64,000 nt of DNA, taken from contig JAOSJP010000001.1 in the NCBI GenBank assembly GCA_027494015.1, positions 1 through 64,000 on the forward strand, written 5' to 3'. A program made the position numbers and the translations under genes. Below are positions 55,624-63,765 of this stretch, piece after piece. Origin of the DNA: Anaerolineae bacterium. GTDB taxonomy: Bacteria > Chloroflexota > Anaerolineae > Aggregatilineales > Aggregatilineaceae. Below the pieces are notes generated by a model, which made no database searches, had not been told where the DNA came from, and saw only the letters and a program-made list of their open reading frames with translations. Every line of letters begins with the position of its first letter. Positions within the stretch are counted from its first letter, which is position 1.

Positions 55624-56268
55624 ATGGCTGACTCAATCGTGCTCGAAGCGACCAGGCGTGAGCTGATCGGCAAACAGGTCAAGCAGATACGCGCCGAGGG
55701 GATGATCCCCGGCGTGTTGTACGGCGCGACGTTCGACCCGGTGCCGCTCCAGGTGAACTGGCTGGAACTGCGCCCTGTGCTGCGCCAGGCCGGCAGTTCT
55801 CAGCTGATCCAACTGAATCTGGGCGGCGAGCAGCACAACGTGCTGGTGCGCCAGGTTCAGCGCGACCCTCTGCGCGGCGACGTGCTGCACGTGGATTTCC
55901 GCCGTGTGCGCATGGATGTAGCCATCCGCACCGAGGTGCCGGTTGTGCTGGTCGGCAGCGTGGAGGCAATTGAAGAGGCGGGTGGCGTGGTCAACCATGA
56001 GGTGATCAACGTCATGGTGGAGTGCTTGCCGGGCGATCTTCCCCCTCATGTGGAGCTGGATGTCTCCGCGCTGAAGGAAGTGGGCGACATGCTTCTGGCT
56101 TCGGCGCTGCCGGAGCTGCCCGGCGTGACCTACCTGATGGACAGCGGACATGTGCTCGTGTCCACGTCGTACCTGACCGCGGCGGAAGAGGAAGAGGTTG
56201 GGGCCGAGGTCTCTGCCGAGCCTGAGCTGATCCGCCGCCGCGAAGAGGAAGAGGACGAGAAAGACTAG
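55624..56268 (+). CDS. rplY: 50S ribosomal protein L25 / general stress protein Ctc
   Basis: Binds 5S rRNA in the large subunit. 214 residues from ATG 55624. The L25 N-terminal domain is MADSIVLEATRRELIGKQVK, QIRAEGMIPGVLYGATFDPV. The long Ctc-type C-terminal beta domain reads VPVVLVGSVEAIEEAGGVVN, HEVINVMVECLPGDLPPHVE and LDVSALKEVGDMLL. The tail is strongly acidic (EEEEVGAEVSAEPE; EEEEDEKD). Length is typical of the long Ctc form. The promoter at 55420 and the long structured leader could allow autoregulation as for other ribosomal proteins, but no known leader motif is recognised. A terminator follows. Confidence 0.92.
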   Translation: MADSIVLEATRRELIGKQVKQIRAEGMIPGVLYGATFDPVPLQVNWLELRPVLRQAGSSQLIQLNLGGEQHNVLVRQVQRDPLRGDVLHVDFRRVRMDVAIRTEVPVVLVGSVEAIEEAGGVVNHEVINVMVECLPGDLPPHVELDVSALKEVGDMLLASALPELPGVTYLMDSGHVLVSTSYLTAAEEEEVGAEVSAEPELIRRREEEEDEKD

Positions 56269-56305
56269 CCTCGCCCGCCCTCGACGAAGCGTATCAGACA
56301 TTTGG

Positions 56306-56336
56306 CAGGGGTCGCTCAGCGGCCCCTGTTGTTTTT
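56306..56336. terminator. Terminator between convergent L25 and TrmI genes
   Basis: CAGGGG-T-CGC TCA GCG-G-CCCCTG (56306-56328) followed by TTGTTTTT. The stem is symmetric; a T-run exists only for the plus-strand direction. Confidence 0.8.
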
Positions 56337-56347
56337 GCCGGCGGCGC

Positions 56348-57208
56348 TCATTCCTCTGATAAGTCCTCGTCGAGGTCGCCGTCCGGCCCGGACTCCCCGC
56401 CATCGTCTCGCTCGCCCCGCTCCTCGCGCTCGACGGCGCGGGCGAAGATCAAAAAGCCGGTGTGCCCCACCATCTGGTCGTCGGGGCGGATGCGCTCCGG
56501 GATGGTCTTATAGCTGCGGCGGATGATCTCTTCGATCTCCAGGAAATACCAGGGGCCGTCGTAGAGTCGTTCGGCCAGGGCGATCACCTGGTTGACGGTG
56601 GGCAGGATCGCGCCGAAGAACCCGCCGCCGCGCAGGGCTGCGCGCGCCTGCTCCAGGTAGAGCCACGGCTCGCGCACATCCAGGAACAGCGCGTGCGCTT
56701 CGCGCTCGAAGAAGCCCTCGGCAATGTCGTGCAAGTGGAACGTCACGCGCTCCAGCAGCCCCAGGCGGCGCAGGTTGGCGATGGCCCGCGTCTGCATGCG
56801 CTCGCGCCGCTCGTAGCTGAAGACGTGACCGTGCTCGCCGACAAGCTGCGCCAGGGTGAGAGTCAGCGCGCCGCTGCCCGTGCCCGCCTCGATGACCTGC
56901 ACGCCGGGGCGGATGCCCAGCTTGAGCGCGATGTAGCCCAGGTCTTTGGGAAAGATGATCTGCCCTTCGCGCTGCAGGTGACGGATCAGGTCGTCGGTGT
57001 GCGGCGTCAGCACGAACATTTTGTGCCCCAGGTGCGTGGGCACCTGCGCGCCATAGGGGACGCCAACCAGATCGTCGAAGACGATGACGCCCAGGTGACA
57101 CTGGAAGCTCTCACCAGCGGTCACCGTGCGCAGAAAGGTGCGGCGGTCTTTGCCAACGAGCATCACCAGGTCACCGGAGCATACAATCGGGGTCAGGGCG
57201 AGGGGCAC
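56348..57208 (-). CDS. trmI: tRNA (adenine-N1-)-methyltransferase, TrmI family
   Basis: SAM-dependent N1-methylation of A58 (in some species also A57) in the tRNA T loop. 286 residues. N-terminal beta domain: GDLVMLVGKDRRTFLRTVTA, ESFQCHLGVIVFDDLVGVPY. Methyltransferase core: the SAM motif IEAGTGSGALTLTLAQLVGE, then YERRERMQTRAIANLRRLGL and HALFLDVREPWLYLEQARAA, with the Asp-containing catalytic loop. A conserved TPHTDDLIRHL precedes it. The C-terminus is an extra acidic tail (EREERGERDDGGESGPDGDL). Convergent with L25, sharing the intervening terminator region. Confidence 0.92.
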   Translation of the reverse strand: MPLALTPIVCSGDLVMLVGKDRRTFLRTVTAGESFQCHLGVIVFDDLVGVPYGAQVPTHLGHKMFVLTPHTDDLIRHLQREGQIIFPKDLGYIALKLGIRPGVQVIEAGTGSGALTLTLAQLVGEHGHVFSYERRERMQTRAIANLRRLGLLERVTFHLHDIAEGFFEREAHALFLDVREPWLYLEQARAALRGGGFFGAILPTVNQVIALAERLYDGPWYFLEIEEIIRRSYKTIPERIRPDDQMVGHTGFLIFARAVEREERGERDDGGESGPDGDLDEDLSEE

Positions 57209-57312
57209 TGGCGTCTCCTTCGGCGCGTCAAGGTGCAGCGGCTATTATAGGGGGTGGGGGTGTGGCTGCAAAGTCCGACAGGGTGCAGAACAGGGCAATC
57301 GCATCAAAGTCC

Positions 57313-57640
57313 GCCGCGCGCCAGCCTACTCGTAGGGGCGCTGCTCTGCTGCGCCCATGTGCACCAACAAGGTTTTGGGGGGGACGGGCGGAACGCCCCC
57401 CCCTGGCCCCTCCCCGGCCAAGCCCCTCTGGCGATCAAAGTCCCCTCTAGCTCGGCTGGAGAGGGGGATTGAGGGGAGAGGCGGTGCAGCAGGAAGTTGG
57501 TGCACATGGGGCGCTGCTCTGCTGCGCCCTGGATTTACCTCACCCCCGCTCGGCGCTGGCGCGCCTCGCCGCCCCCTCTCCGTCAACGGAGAGGGGGCAA
57601 GCCGAGCGCAGCGAGGCTGGGGGTGAGGTAGAACAACACG
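57313..57640. repeat. Compound interspersed repeat block
   Basis: Contains in order: GTAGGGGCGCTGCTCTGCTG CGCCCATGTGCACCAACAAG, the CCTCTCC.AGC-type module (57405-57480), a second GGCGCTGCTCTGCTGCGCCC, and a full CCTCACCCCCGCTCGGCGCT ... GGGGGTGAGG unit with hairpin CCCCCTCTCCGT/ACGGAGAGGGGG (57540-57628). At least three families are joined end to end. It fills most of the 650-bp gap before the response regulator; the open frames over it are repeat translations. Confidence 0.75.
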
Positions 57641-57674
57641 CACGTTTGAAGCGATTGCCCTGGGGTGCAGAAGG

Positions 57675-57708
57675 AGACTTCCGAAGTCCGCGAAGACTTC
57701 GGCGGTCT
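57675..57708. repeat. Palindrome of the GACTTCCGAAGTC family, copy 3
   Basis: AGACTTCCGAAGTC ... GACTTCGGCGGTCT, 34 bp with a few mismatches. Confidence 0.7.
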
Positions 57709-57857
57709 CTTCCTGCCGCGCCAGTAGCGCGCGTGCTGAAAGCGTTGTATAACACGGGCGGGCGAACCCGATCTGTGCGGTGCGCGGTGCTTGCAGGGCG
57801 GTGGTTTGCTGCTAAACTTAAACGTACAGCAGCGCGGCGAGCAATGGAGAAGTCGGC

Positions 57858-58256
57858 ATGAAACGGATTCTTGTTGTGGATGATGAGATTGGCGCGCTGA
57901 CGCTGATCGGAATCATGCTTGAGCGCGGCGGGTTCGAAGTGCTCAAGGCCAAAGATGCCGACCAGGCGCTGGCAGTCCTGGAATTGAACACGCCAGACCT
58001 GATCATTCTCGATGTGATGATGCCGGGCATGGACGGCATCGAGCTGTGTCGCGTGCTGCGCGGGCGGCCAGATACGGAGACGCTGCCCATCCTCATCCTG
58101 TCCGCGCGCGGCGACGCCAAGAGCGTCATGAGCGGCATGGACGCAGGGGCCAGCGACTATCTGCCCAAGCCGATCCTGCACCACGACCTGGTGGCCAAAG
58201 TGCGCCGAATGCTGGACATGGGCGAGGCGGATGCCGATCTGCGGGCGAGCCTATAA
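57858..58256 (+). CDS. Single-domain response regulator (CheY-like receiver)
   Basis: 132 residues, a receiver domain alone: MKRILVVDDEIGALTLIGIM with the acidic pair, phospho-acceptor Asp in LIILDVMMPGMDGIELCRVL, the conserved Ser in ILSARGDAKSVMSGMDAGAS and Lys in DYLPKPILHHDLVAKV. No output domain. It must act by protein contact, as in CheY/Spo0F-like proteins. No histidine kinase is adjacent, so the partner is not known. A terminator lies 38 bp after the stop. Confidence 0.93.
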   Translation: MKRILVVDDEIGALTLIGIMLERGGFEVLKAKDADQALAVLELNTPDLIILDVMMPGMDGIELCRVLRGRPDTETLPILILSARGDAKSVMSGMDAGASDYLPKPILHHDLVAKVRRMLDMGEADADLRASL

Positions 58257-58294
58257 GCCCCCGACATGCCCTCTGTCCGCTGTGAGTTGCGCTC

Positions 58295-58334
58295 AACGCG
58301 CCCGCCGGATGTTCTGCGCCGGGGGCGCGTTTTG
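58295..58334 (+). terminator. Rho-independent terminator after response regulator
   Basis: AACGCGCCC ... GGGCGCGTT with inner CCGG/CCGG, running to TTTTGTTG (58295-58334). Confidence 0.8.
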
Positions 58335-58415
58335 TTGTACGCCAGGTGCCAGGGCGCTGTGCTAGAATTGGGTGTGGGGTGGCGCCCGGCGAGAGGCGCG
58401 CCATGAGGAGGGCCT

Positions 58416-59129
58416 ATGTTCCCTATCGGAGATGACAATCACGGGGCGCGCGGCGTCCCGGTGGTGACGGTGGGGCTGATCGCCGTCAACGTGCTGGTCT
58501 ACCTGTACCAGCTAACGCTCAGCCTGCCTGACCTGCAGAGCTTCATTGTCACCTATGGCGCGATCCCCGCCGAAATCGAGCGCGGCACTGACCTCTACAC
58601 GCTGCTCACGTCCATGTTCGTGCACGGCGGCTTTGCCCACATCGCCGGCAACATGCTCTTCTTGTGGATTTTCGGCGACAACATCGAGCAACGCTTCGGC
58701 CCGATCCTGTACCTGCTCTTCTACGTGGGGACTGGCCTGGCGGCGTCCGGCGCGCATATCCTGACCGACCCCACCTCGCCGGTGCCGACAGTCGGGGCGA
58801 GCGGGGCCATCTCCGGCGTGATGGGCGCGTACATCCTGCTCTACCCGCTCAACCGCGTGCGCACCTTCATCTGGTACGTTGGCACGATCTATGTCCCGGC
58901 GTTCATCTACCTGGGCATCTGGTTCCTGACCCAACTGATCAGCGGTGCGGCGGCGCTCAGCGTCCCGACGGCGCAGAGCGAGGGCGTGGCCTTCTGGGCG
59001 CACATCGGCGGGTTCGCCGCCGGGGTGGTCGTGGCGCTGCTGCTCAGGCCGCTGCGCCCGGAGCCGCCGCGCCGCCAGCAGGTCATCTTCACGCGCGGCT
59101 CTGGGGGGCGCTGGGGCGGCTGGCAGTAA
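58416..59129 (+). CDS. Rhomboid-family intramembrane serine protease
   Basis: Cleaves membrane-spanning substrates within the bilayer. 237 residues, about six helices. Catalytic dyad: Ser in PTVGASGAISGVMGAYILLY (GASG) and His in VAFWAHIGGFAAGVVVALLL (AHxxGF). The conserved MFVHGGFAHIAGNMLFLWIF carries the His-Asn oxyanion region, and RFGPILYLLFYVGTGLAASG follows. The C-terminus is a short basic cytosolic tail. ATG 58416 is preceded by GAGGAGG, and a TAGAAT near 58363 may be its -10. It may share a transcript with the sugar nucleotidyltransferase downstream. Confidence 0.93.
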   Translation: MFPIGDDNHGARGVPVVTVGLIAVNVLVYLYQLTLSLPDLQSFIVTYGAIPAEIERGTDLYTLLTSMFVHGGFAHIAGNMLFLWIFGDNIEQRFGPILYLLFYVGTGLAASGAHILTDPTSPVPTVGASGAISGVMGAYILLYPLNRVRTFIWYVGTIYVPAFIYLGIWFLTQLISGAAALSVPTAQSEGVAFWAHIGGFAAGVVVALLLRPLRPEPPRRQQVIFTRGSGGRWGGWQ

Positions 59130-59259
59130 GTTTGAGTGCTAAGACTGGGCGTGGATTCGACGCGCGCCGGGCGACTGAGTAGAATAGCGCGCCGTTGGCC
59201 CGCGTTGGGCTGCGCCTGGGCGCTGCCAGCGCGTCATTGCCTGAATGGGGAGGGAGACT

Positions 59260-60558
59260 GTGCGAACGCCGTTACTGGTCATTCTGGCGGGCGGGGCAAG
59301 CTCGCGCTTGTGGCCCCTGGAAGAGAAATCGCTGATCAAGTTCATGGGACGCCCGCTGCTGAGCTGGCAATTGGAGCACTATGCAGAGCTGGGCTTGGAT
59401 CGGGCGGTGATCGTTGCCAACCCGGAGAACGAGACGCAGATGCGGGCCTATGTCGCCTCGCTGACGGACACACAGGTGGACGTGGTGGTGCAGCGCGAGC
59501 CGCGCGGCATGGGCGACGCCCTGCTCCAGCTTGAGGGGTACCTGGCGGCCAACGGCAACCAGACGATCTACGTCACCCAGGTGCACGACCTGACCGACGT
59601 GGTGCTCCACCAGCGGATGCTGACCGAGTACCAGTCGGAGACGGCGCTGTCGTACCTGGCCGGCTACCGCGTCAAGGAGTACTTCCCCGGCGGCTATCTG
59701 GAAGTGGGTGAGGAAGGGCGCATCACCAACGTGGTTGAGAAGCCGGGGCCGGGCAACGAGCCGAGCGATCTAGTGAGCATCGTCGCCCACATTCACTCCG
59801 ACGCCGCGCTGCTGCTGGACGCCATCCGCGCCGAGTACGCCAGGCCGGAGAAGACCGACGATCACTATGAGCGGGCAATGGCCCGCTTGATGCAGGAGCA
59901 CATCTTCCGCGTGGTGCCCTACGAAGGCCCCTGGCAGGCGCTCAAGTTCCCCTGGCATGTGCTCGACGTGATGGATGCTCTCCTGGGCCAGATTGACAAC
60001 CAGCGCATCGCGCCGGACGCCTTCATTGAGGACGGCGTGCTCGTCAAGGGGAACGTGATCATTGACTCCGGGGCGCGGCTCTTTCACGGGGCGACGGTGG
60101 TCGGCCCGGCCTACATCGGCGCGGGGGCCGTTGTCGGCAACGGGGCGCTGGTGCGCGGCTCGATGATCGGCGCGGGGGCGGTGGTCGGCTTCGCCACCGA
60201 GGTGGCGCGCAGCTACCTGGCCGACCGCGCCCATACGCACGCCTGCCAGGTGCTCGATTCCGTGCTGGACGAGGACGTGAACTTCTCGGCGGCGTGCACC
60301 ACGGCCAACCTGCGCATTGACCAGGGGCCGGTCTGGTCAATGGTCAAGGGGCAGCGCGTGGATAGCGGGCGCAGCAAGCTGGGGCTGATCGCTGGTAAGC
60401 GCGCCTTCATCGGCGTGAACGTGATGACCATGCCCGGCGTCAAGATCGGGCGCGCCGCCGAGATCGGCCCGACGACCGTCGTGCGCGAGGACGTGCCGGA
60501 CGGCACGCGCGTGTGGGTCGAGCAGACGCTGGGCCGCAGCGCGCGCAAGGATGGGTGA
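59260..60558 (+). CDS. Sugar-phosphate nucleotidyltransferase with left-handed beta-helix
   Basis: Predicted to make an NDP-sugar from a sugar 1-phosphate. GTG 59260 is chosen because GGGGAGGGAG lies 4-12 nt upstream; ATG 59245 overlaps that site. 432 residues. N-terminal Rossmann-like domain: LLVILAGGASSRLWPLEEKS, LIKFMGRPLLSWQLEHYAEL, VVQREPRGMGDALLQLEGYL and EGRITNVVEKPGPGNE. The C-terminal hexapeptide repeats (VLVKGNVIIDSGARLFHGAT; VVGPAYIGAGAVVGNGALVR; GSMIGAGAVVGFATEVARSY) form a beta-helix, as in GlmU/ManC-like proteins. Phosphomannomutase lies 1 kb downstream, so a GDP- or UDP-sugar route is plausible; the exact sugar is not fixed. Confidence 0.88.
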   Translation: MRTPLLVILAGGASSRLWPLEEKSLIKFMGRPLLSWQLEHYAELGLDRAVIVANPENETQMRAYVASLTDTQVDVVVQREPRGMGDALLQLEGYLAANGNQTIYVTQVHDLTDVVLHQRMLTEYQSETALSYLAGYRVKEYFPGGYLEVGEEGRITNVVEKPGPGNEPSDLVSIVAHIHSDAALLLDAIRAEYARPEKTDDHYERAMARLMQEHIFRVVPYEGPWQALKFPWHVLDVMDALLGQIDNQRIAPDAFIEDGVLVKGNVIIDSGARLFHGATVVGPAYIGAGAVVGNGALVRGSMIGAGAVVGFATEVARSYLADRAHTHACQVLDSVLDEDVNFSAACTTANLRIDQGPVWSMVKGQRVDSGRSKLGLIAGKRAFIGVNVMTMPGVKIGRAAEIGPTTVVREDVPDGTRVWVEQTLGRSARKDG

Positions 60559-60573
60559 GAGCCGTGTTCTCTG

Positions 60574-60603
60574 CGTAGGGGCGTATTGCAATACGCCCCT
60601 ACG
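60574..60603. repeat. GTAGGGGCG palindrome, copy 6 (perfect)
   Basis: 30-bp perfect palindrome (15-bp arms CGTAGGGGCGTATTG and complement), between the nucleotidyltransferase and hydrolase genes. Confidence 0.85.
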
Positions 60604-60627
60604 GACAGGCCCATAGGGAGCCTTCCC

Positions 60628-61509
60628 GTGAAGCTGAGATTACCCGCCCGCCGGCGCGCGCTGCGCTGGATCGTTGTTTTGATCCTGGTCGTGATTGCCC
60701 TGCTATATCTGGTCGTCCCTGCCGTATTCGGGGTATACGTTGTCTTCCCCTATAAAGAGTCGGTCGGCGCGCCGCCGGAAGGCTTCAGCGAGGTCTCCCT
60801 GACCGCAGAGGACGGGGTGAGGCTGGCCGCCTGGTACGCGCCCCCGGCCAACGGCGTGGCGATCCTGCTCCTTCATGGGGCGGGCGGCTCGCGCGAAGGC
60901 GTGCGCGGTCACGCGGCGATGCTGCGCGAGCACGGCTACGGCGTGCTGGCCCTGGACTTGCGCGGGCACGGGGAGAGCGGCGGGCGCACCAATCGTTTTG
61001 GCTGGCGAGGCACGCGCGACGTGCGCGCGGCGGCGGCCTACCTGCAAGAGCAGCCGGAAGTCACGGCGGTTGGCGGGCTGGGGCTGTCATTGGGCGGCGA
61101 AGTGCTGCTCGGCGCGGCGTCAGGCGTCCCGGCGCTGCGGGCCATCGTCGCCGACGGGGCGACGCAGCGCTCGCTGGACGAGTTGCGCGCGCTGCCGTCG
61201 GAGCGCCCGCTGCTGCGCAACTTCACCGCGCGGGTGATGTTCGCCACTGTGCAACTGCTCAGCGGCGACGACCCGCCCAGTCCGCCGCTGCTGGCGTCCA
61301 TGACCCAGGCCGAGGGCACGGCGTTCCTGCTGATCGCGGCGGGCAGCGATGCCCAGGAAGTGGACTTCAACACCCTGTTCGCCGAGACCGTCGGCGCGCG
61401 GGCGACGTTGTGGGTGGCGCCGGACGCTTCGCATACAGGCGCTTTCAAGCGCTACCCCGACGAGTACGAGCGGTGGGTGACGGGGTTCTTCGACGCGGTG
61501 TTGCGGTGA
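60628..61509 (+). CDS. Membrane-anchored alpha/beta hydrolase
   Basis: 293 residues from GTG 60628 (AGGGAG 8 nt upstream). One N-terminal transmembrane helix (ALRWIVVLILVVIALLYLVV) then the alpha/beta-hydrolase core: VAILLLHGAGGSREGVRGHA (oxyanion HG), LALDLRGHGESGGRTN, and the nucleophile Ser in VTAVGGLGLSLGGEVLLGAA (GLSLGG). The catalytic His is in ASHTGAFKRYPDEYERWVTG and a probable acid residue lies in IAAGSDAQEVDFNTL. Substrate unknown. A palindromic repeat follows at 61520, before the phosphomannomutase. Confidence 0.88.
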   Translation: MKLRLPARRRALRWIVVLILVVIALLYLVVPAVFGVYVVFPYKESVGAPPEGFSEVSLTAEDGVRLAAWYAPPANGVAILLLHGAGGSREGVRGHAAMLREHGYGVLALDLRGHGESGGRTNRFGWRGTRDVRAAAAYLQEQPEVTAVGGLGLSLGGEVLLGAASGVPALRAIVADGATQRSLDELRALPSERPLLRNFTARVMFATVQLLSGDDPPSPPLLASMTQAEGTAFLLIAAGSDAQEVDFNTLFAETVGARATLWVAPDASHTGAFKRYPDEYERWVTGFFDAVLR

Positions 61510-61519
61510 GAGAGACGAG

Positions 61520-61553
61520 AGACTTCCGAAGTCTTCGAAGACTTCGGAAGTCT
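61520..61553. repeat. Palindrome of the GACTTCCGAAGTC family, copy 4 (perfect)
   Basis: 34-bp perfect palindrome with 17-bp arms (AGACTTCCGAAGTCTTC and complement), ending 17 bp before the phosphomannomutase start. Confidence 0.85.
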
Positions 61554-61569
61554 GGTGGGAGATTGAGTC

Positions 61570-62937
61570 ATGGTGGATGTAAGCCTGTTCAAGCGCTACG
61601 ACATTCGCGGCGAGGTGGGCCGCGCGCTGACCGAAGACACTGCCGAGCAGATCGGGCGGGCGTTCGGCACGCACCTGGCGCGCGCGGGCGTGACTCAGGC
61701 GGTGATCGGCCACGACAACCGGCTTAGCTCGCGCGGGCTGGCCGACGCCGCCATACGCGGGCTGGTCGCCACCGGCTGCCAGGTGACGGACATCGGGCGG
61801 GCGGCGACGCCGGTCGTCTACTGGTGCGCGGTCGAGGCGGGGGACAGCGGTGGGCTGATGGTCACCGGCAGCCACCTCAAGCCGGCCATGAACGGCTTCA
61901 AGCTGTCCATCGGCAAGCGCAACCTCTACGGCGAGCAGATTCAGGCGCTGCGCCGGATGATTGAGGCGAGGGACTTCGTTAGTGGGCAGGGGGGCGTCCG
62001 CCGCGACGACGGGGCCAACGCCCGCTACCTGGCGATGGCGCAGTCCCGTTTGCGCCATGCCCGCCCGCTGACCATCGTCGTGGACGCCGGGAACGGCATG
62101 GGCGGTGTCTACGCCGTGCCGCTGCTGGAGTCGCTCGGCCACACCGTGATCCCGCTCTACTGCGAGCCGGACGGGACGTATCCGCATCACCAGCCCGACC
62201 CGCAGGACGCGGCTAACCTGCGCGACCTGGTGGCCCTGGTGCGCGCGAGCGGCGCCGACCTGGGCCTGGCCTTCGACGGCGACGCCGACCGCGTGGGCGT
62301 GGTGGACGAGACGGGCGCGCCCATCCCCGCCGACCGCATCCTCGTGCTGCTGGCCCGCGATACGTTGGCTCGCCACCCTGGGGCGGCGGTCGTCGCCGAC
62401 GTGCTCAGCTCGCAGGTGCTCTTCGACGAGGTGGCGCGCGCCGGGGGCCGCCCCGTGATCTGGATCAGCGGGCACTCGCTGGTCAAGGCCAAGATGGAGG
62501 AGGAGGGCGCGCTGCTCGGCGGCGAGATGAGCGGGCACATCTTCCTGGCCGACGGCTATTACGGCTTCGACGACGGGGTGTTCGTCGCCGGGCGGGTCGT
62601 GCAGATTCTCACCGCGCAGCCGGAGCCGCTCTCCGCGCTGATGGCGACCGTGCCCACGCTGTGGGCCACGCCGGAGTACCGCCCGCACTGCCCGGACGAG
62701 CGCAAGGCGGCGGTCATTGCCGCTGTGCACGCCGCGCTGAGGGATCGCTACCCGATCAACGACGTGGACGGGGTGCGCATCACCTTCGAGCGGGGGTGGG
62801 GCCTGCTGCGCGCGTCGAACACCGAGCCGGTGCTCAGCCTGCGCTTCGAGGGCGAGACGGAAGCCGACGCGCTTGCCTACAAGCGCATTGTGGGGGAGGC
62901 CCTGCGCGCGGCGTACCCGGAGGTGGGGGAGTTTTGA
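61570..62937 (+). CDS. manB: Phosphomannomutase/phosphoglucomutase (alpha-D-phosphohexomutase)
   Basis: Interconverts hexose 6- and 1-phosphates, supplying precursors for NDP-sugars. 455 residues. Four signatures: the phosphoserine loop GLMVTGSHLKPAMNGFKL (active Ser present, TGSHLKP replacing the more usual TASHNP), the metal loop LAFDGDADRVGVV, the sugar-binding GEMSGHIFLAD, and the phosphate-binding LRASNTEPVLSLRFEGET. The first line MVDVSLFKRYDIRGEVGRAL is typical of the family. Together with the nucleotidyltransferase at 59260 it fits an exopolysaccharide or glycan precursor route feeding the GT39-like enzymes, though that link is inferred. Confidence 0.93.
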   Translation: MVDVSLFKRYDIRGEVGRALTEDTAEQIGRAFGTHLARAGVTQAVIGHDNRLSSRGLADAAIRGLVATGCQVTDIGRAATPVVYWCAVEAGDSGGLMVTGSHLKPAMNGFKLSIGKRNLYGEQIQALRRMIEARDFVSGQGGVRRDDGANARYLAMAQSRLRHARPLTIVVDAGNGMGGVYAVPLLESLGHTVIPLYCEPDGTYPHHQPDPQDAANLRDLVALVRASGADLGLAFDGDADRVGVVDETGAPIPADRILVLLARDTLARHPGAAVVADVLSSQVLFDEVARAGGRPVIWISGHSLVKAKMEEEGALLGGEMSGHIFLADGYYGFDDGVFVAGRVVQILTAQPEPLSALMATVPTLWATPEYRPHCPDERKAAVIAAVHAALRDRYPINDVDGVRITFERGWGLLRASNTEPVLSLRFEGETEADALAYKRIVGEALRAAYPEVGEF

Positions 62938-63051
62938 GCAGGGTGCGCGTTCGCCGTCAATTGAGCAAGGCAGCGTTGACCGATGTGTTCCATCGGCTCT
63001 TGGTCACCATGGTAGGGGTGTAGCGCCGGGCATTTGACTGGGGGCATAGGC

Positions 63052-63422
63052 ATGGATGAGCAAACGATTCAGAAAACGCTGCAGGATCCGGAGTTTCAGC
63101 AGAGGGTTCTTAGCCAGTTTCTAGACCTCTACGTGATTCCGGAGATCGTCAAACGCCAGGAAATGGGCGAACTCGAGAGGCCCGTTGCCCTCAGGGCAGC
63201 CCAAGTTGTCTTTTCCCCTGATGGTCGCAAAGCTGAGGTACGAATCAACTCCGAGGTGCGAGTACTCGCCCGCCCAGTCCTGAGGTCAGGAGTGGCTAGG
63301 ATGTGGGCGATGTTGTGTTCCCGCATGAGATTGAGGGTTTTGAGCAGTTCTGGCTCACCGTCAGGATGATCCTGACGTGGGCACGCGACTCTTTAAATTC
63401 AGATTTGTTATTTTTTGATTGA
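63052..63422 (+). CDS. Small unknown protein, one frameshift
   Basis: ATG 63052. The first frame gives MDEQTIQKTLQDPEFQQRVL, SQFLDLYVIPEIVKRQEMGE and RPVALRAAQVVFSPDGRKAE and runs on as arginine-rich noise. If the frame shifts near 63298, the sequence continues as DVGDVVFPHEIEGFEQFWLT, VRMILTWARDSLNSDLLFFD, which looks like real protein and ends at TGA 63420-63422. About 123 residues in all. No family recognised. Codons become AT-rich in the last dozen residues, where the anomalous block that follows begins. Confidence 0.6.
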
Positions 63423-63720
63423 AAATAAAAATGTTGTAAGTTCTTGAAGGGTGAGTTTATGAATAGAGAATTGGGTTTGTTGATAATCTTTAGTGGGAGA
63501 ATTGGGAAGAGTTGTAGGTCTTTGGGTTGGAAGAAGGTAGGTAAATAAAATATAAGTTGGGAATGTGTGTGAGTTGGGAAGTCTTCAACAGATAACTCAT
63601 GGAATGTGAGGTATCTAAGTGAATGTGTTAGAGGAGGAAGTGAAGATGTTAGTGGTGTAAGGAATGATTGGAATATACATTGATTGTGTTGGGAAAATCA
63701 GTTAATTGAAGGTTAGCATC
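63423..63720. other. AT-rich, almost C-free anomalous block
   Basis: About 300 bp in which the plus strand has only about a dozen C residues against many G, T and A (such as GTGTGTGAGTTGGGAAG and GAGGAGGAAGTGAAGATG), quite unlike the GC-rich flanks. No ORF, tRNA or palindromic repeat. Confidence 0.7.
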
Positions 63721-63765
63721 GCTCTTTGTGACTGCTGTGAAGACAGCAAACACTCATCGCTTCGC

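Noticed and set aside
57254..57861. Overlapping short frames before the response regulator
   Set aside because: They lie on the compound palindromic repeat block and encode repeat translations only.
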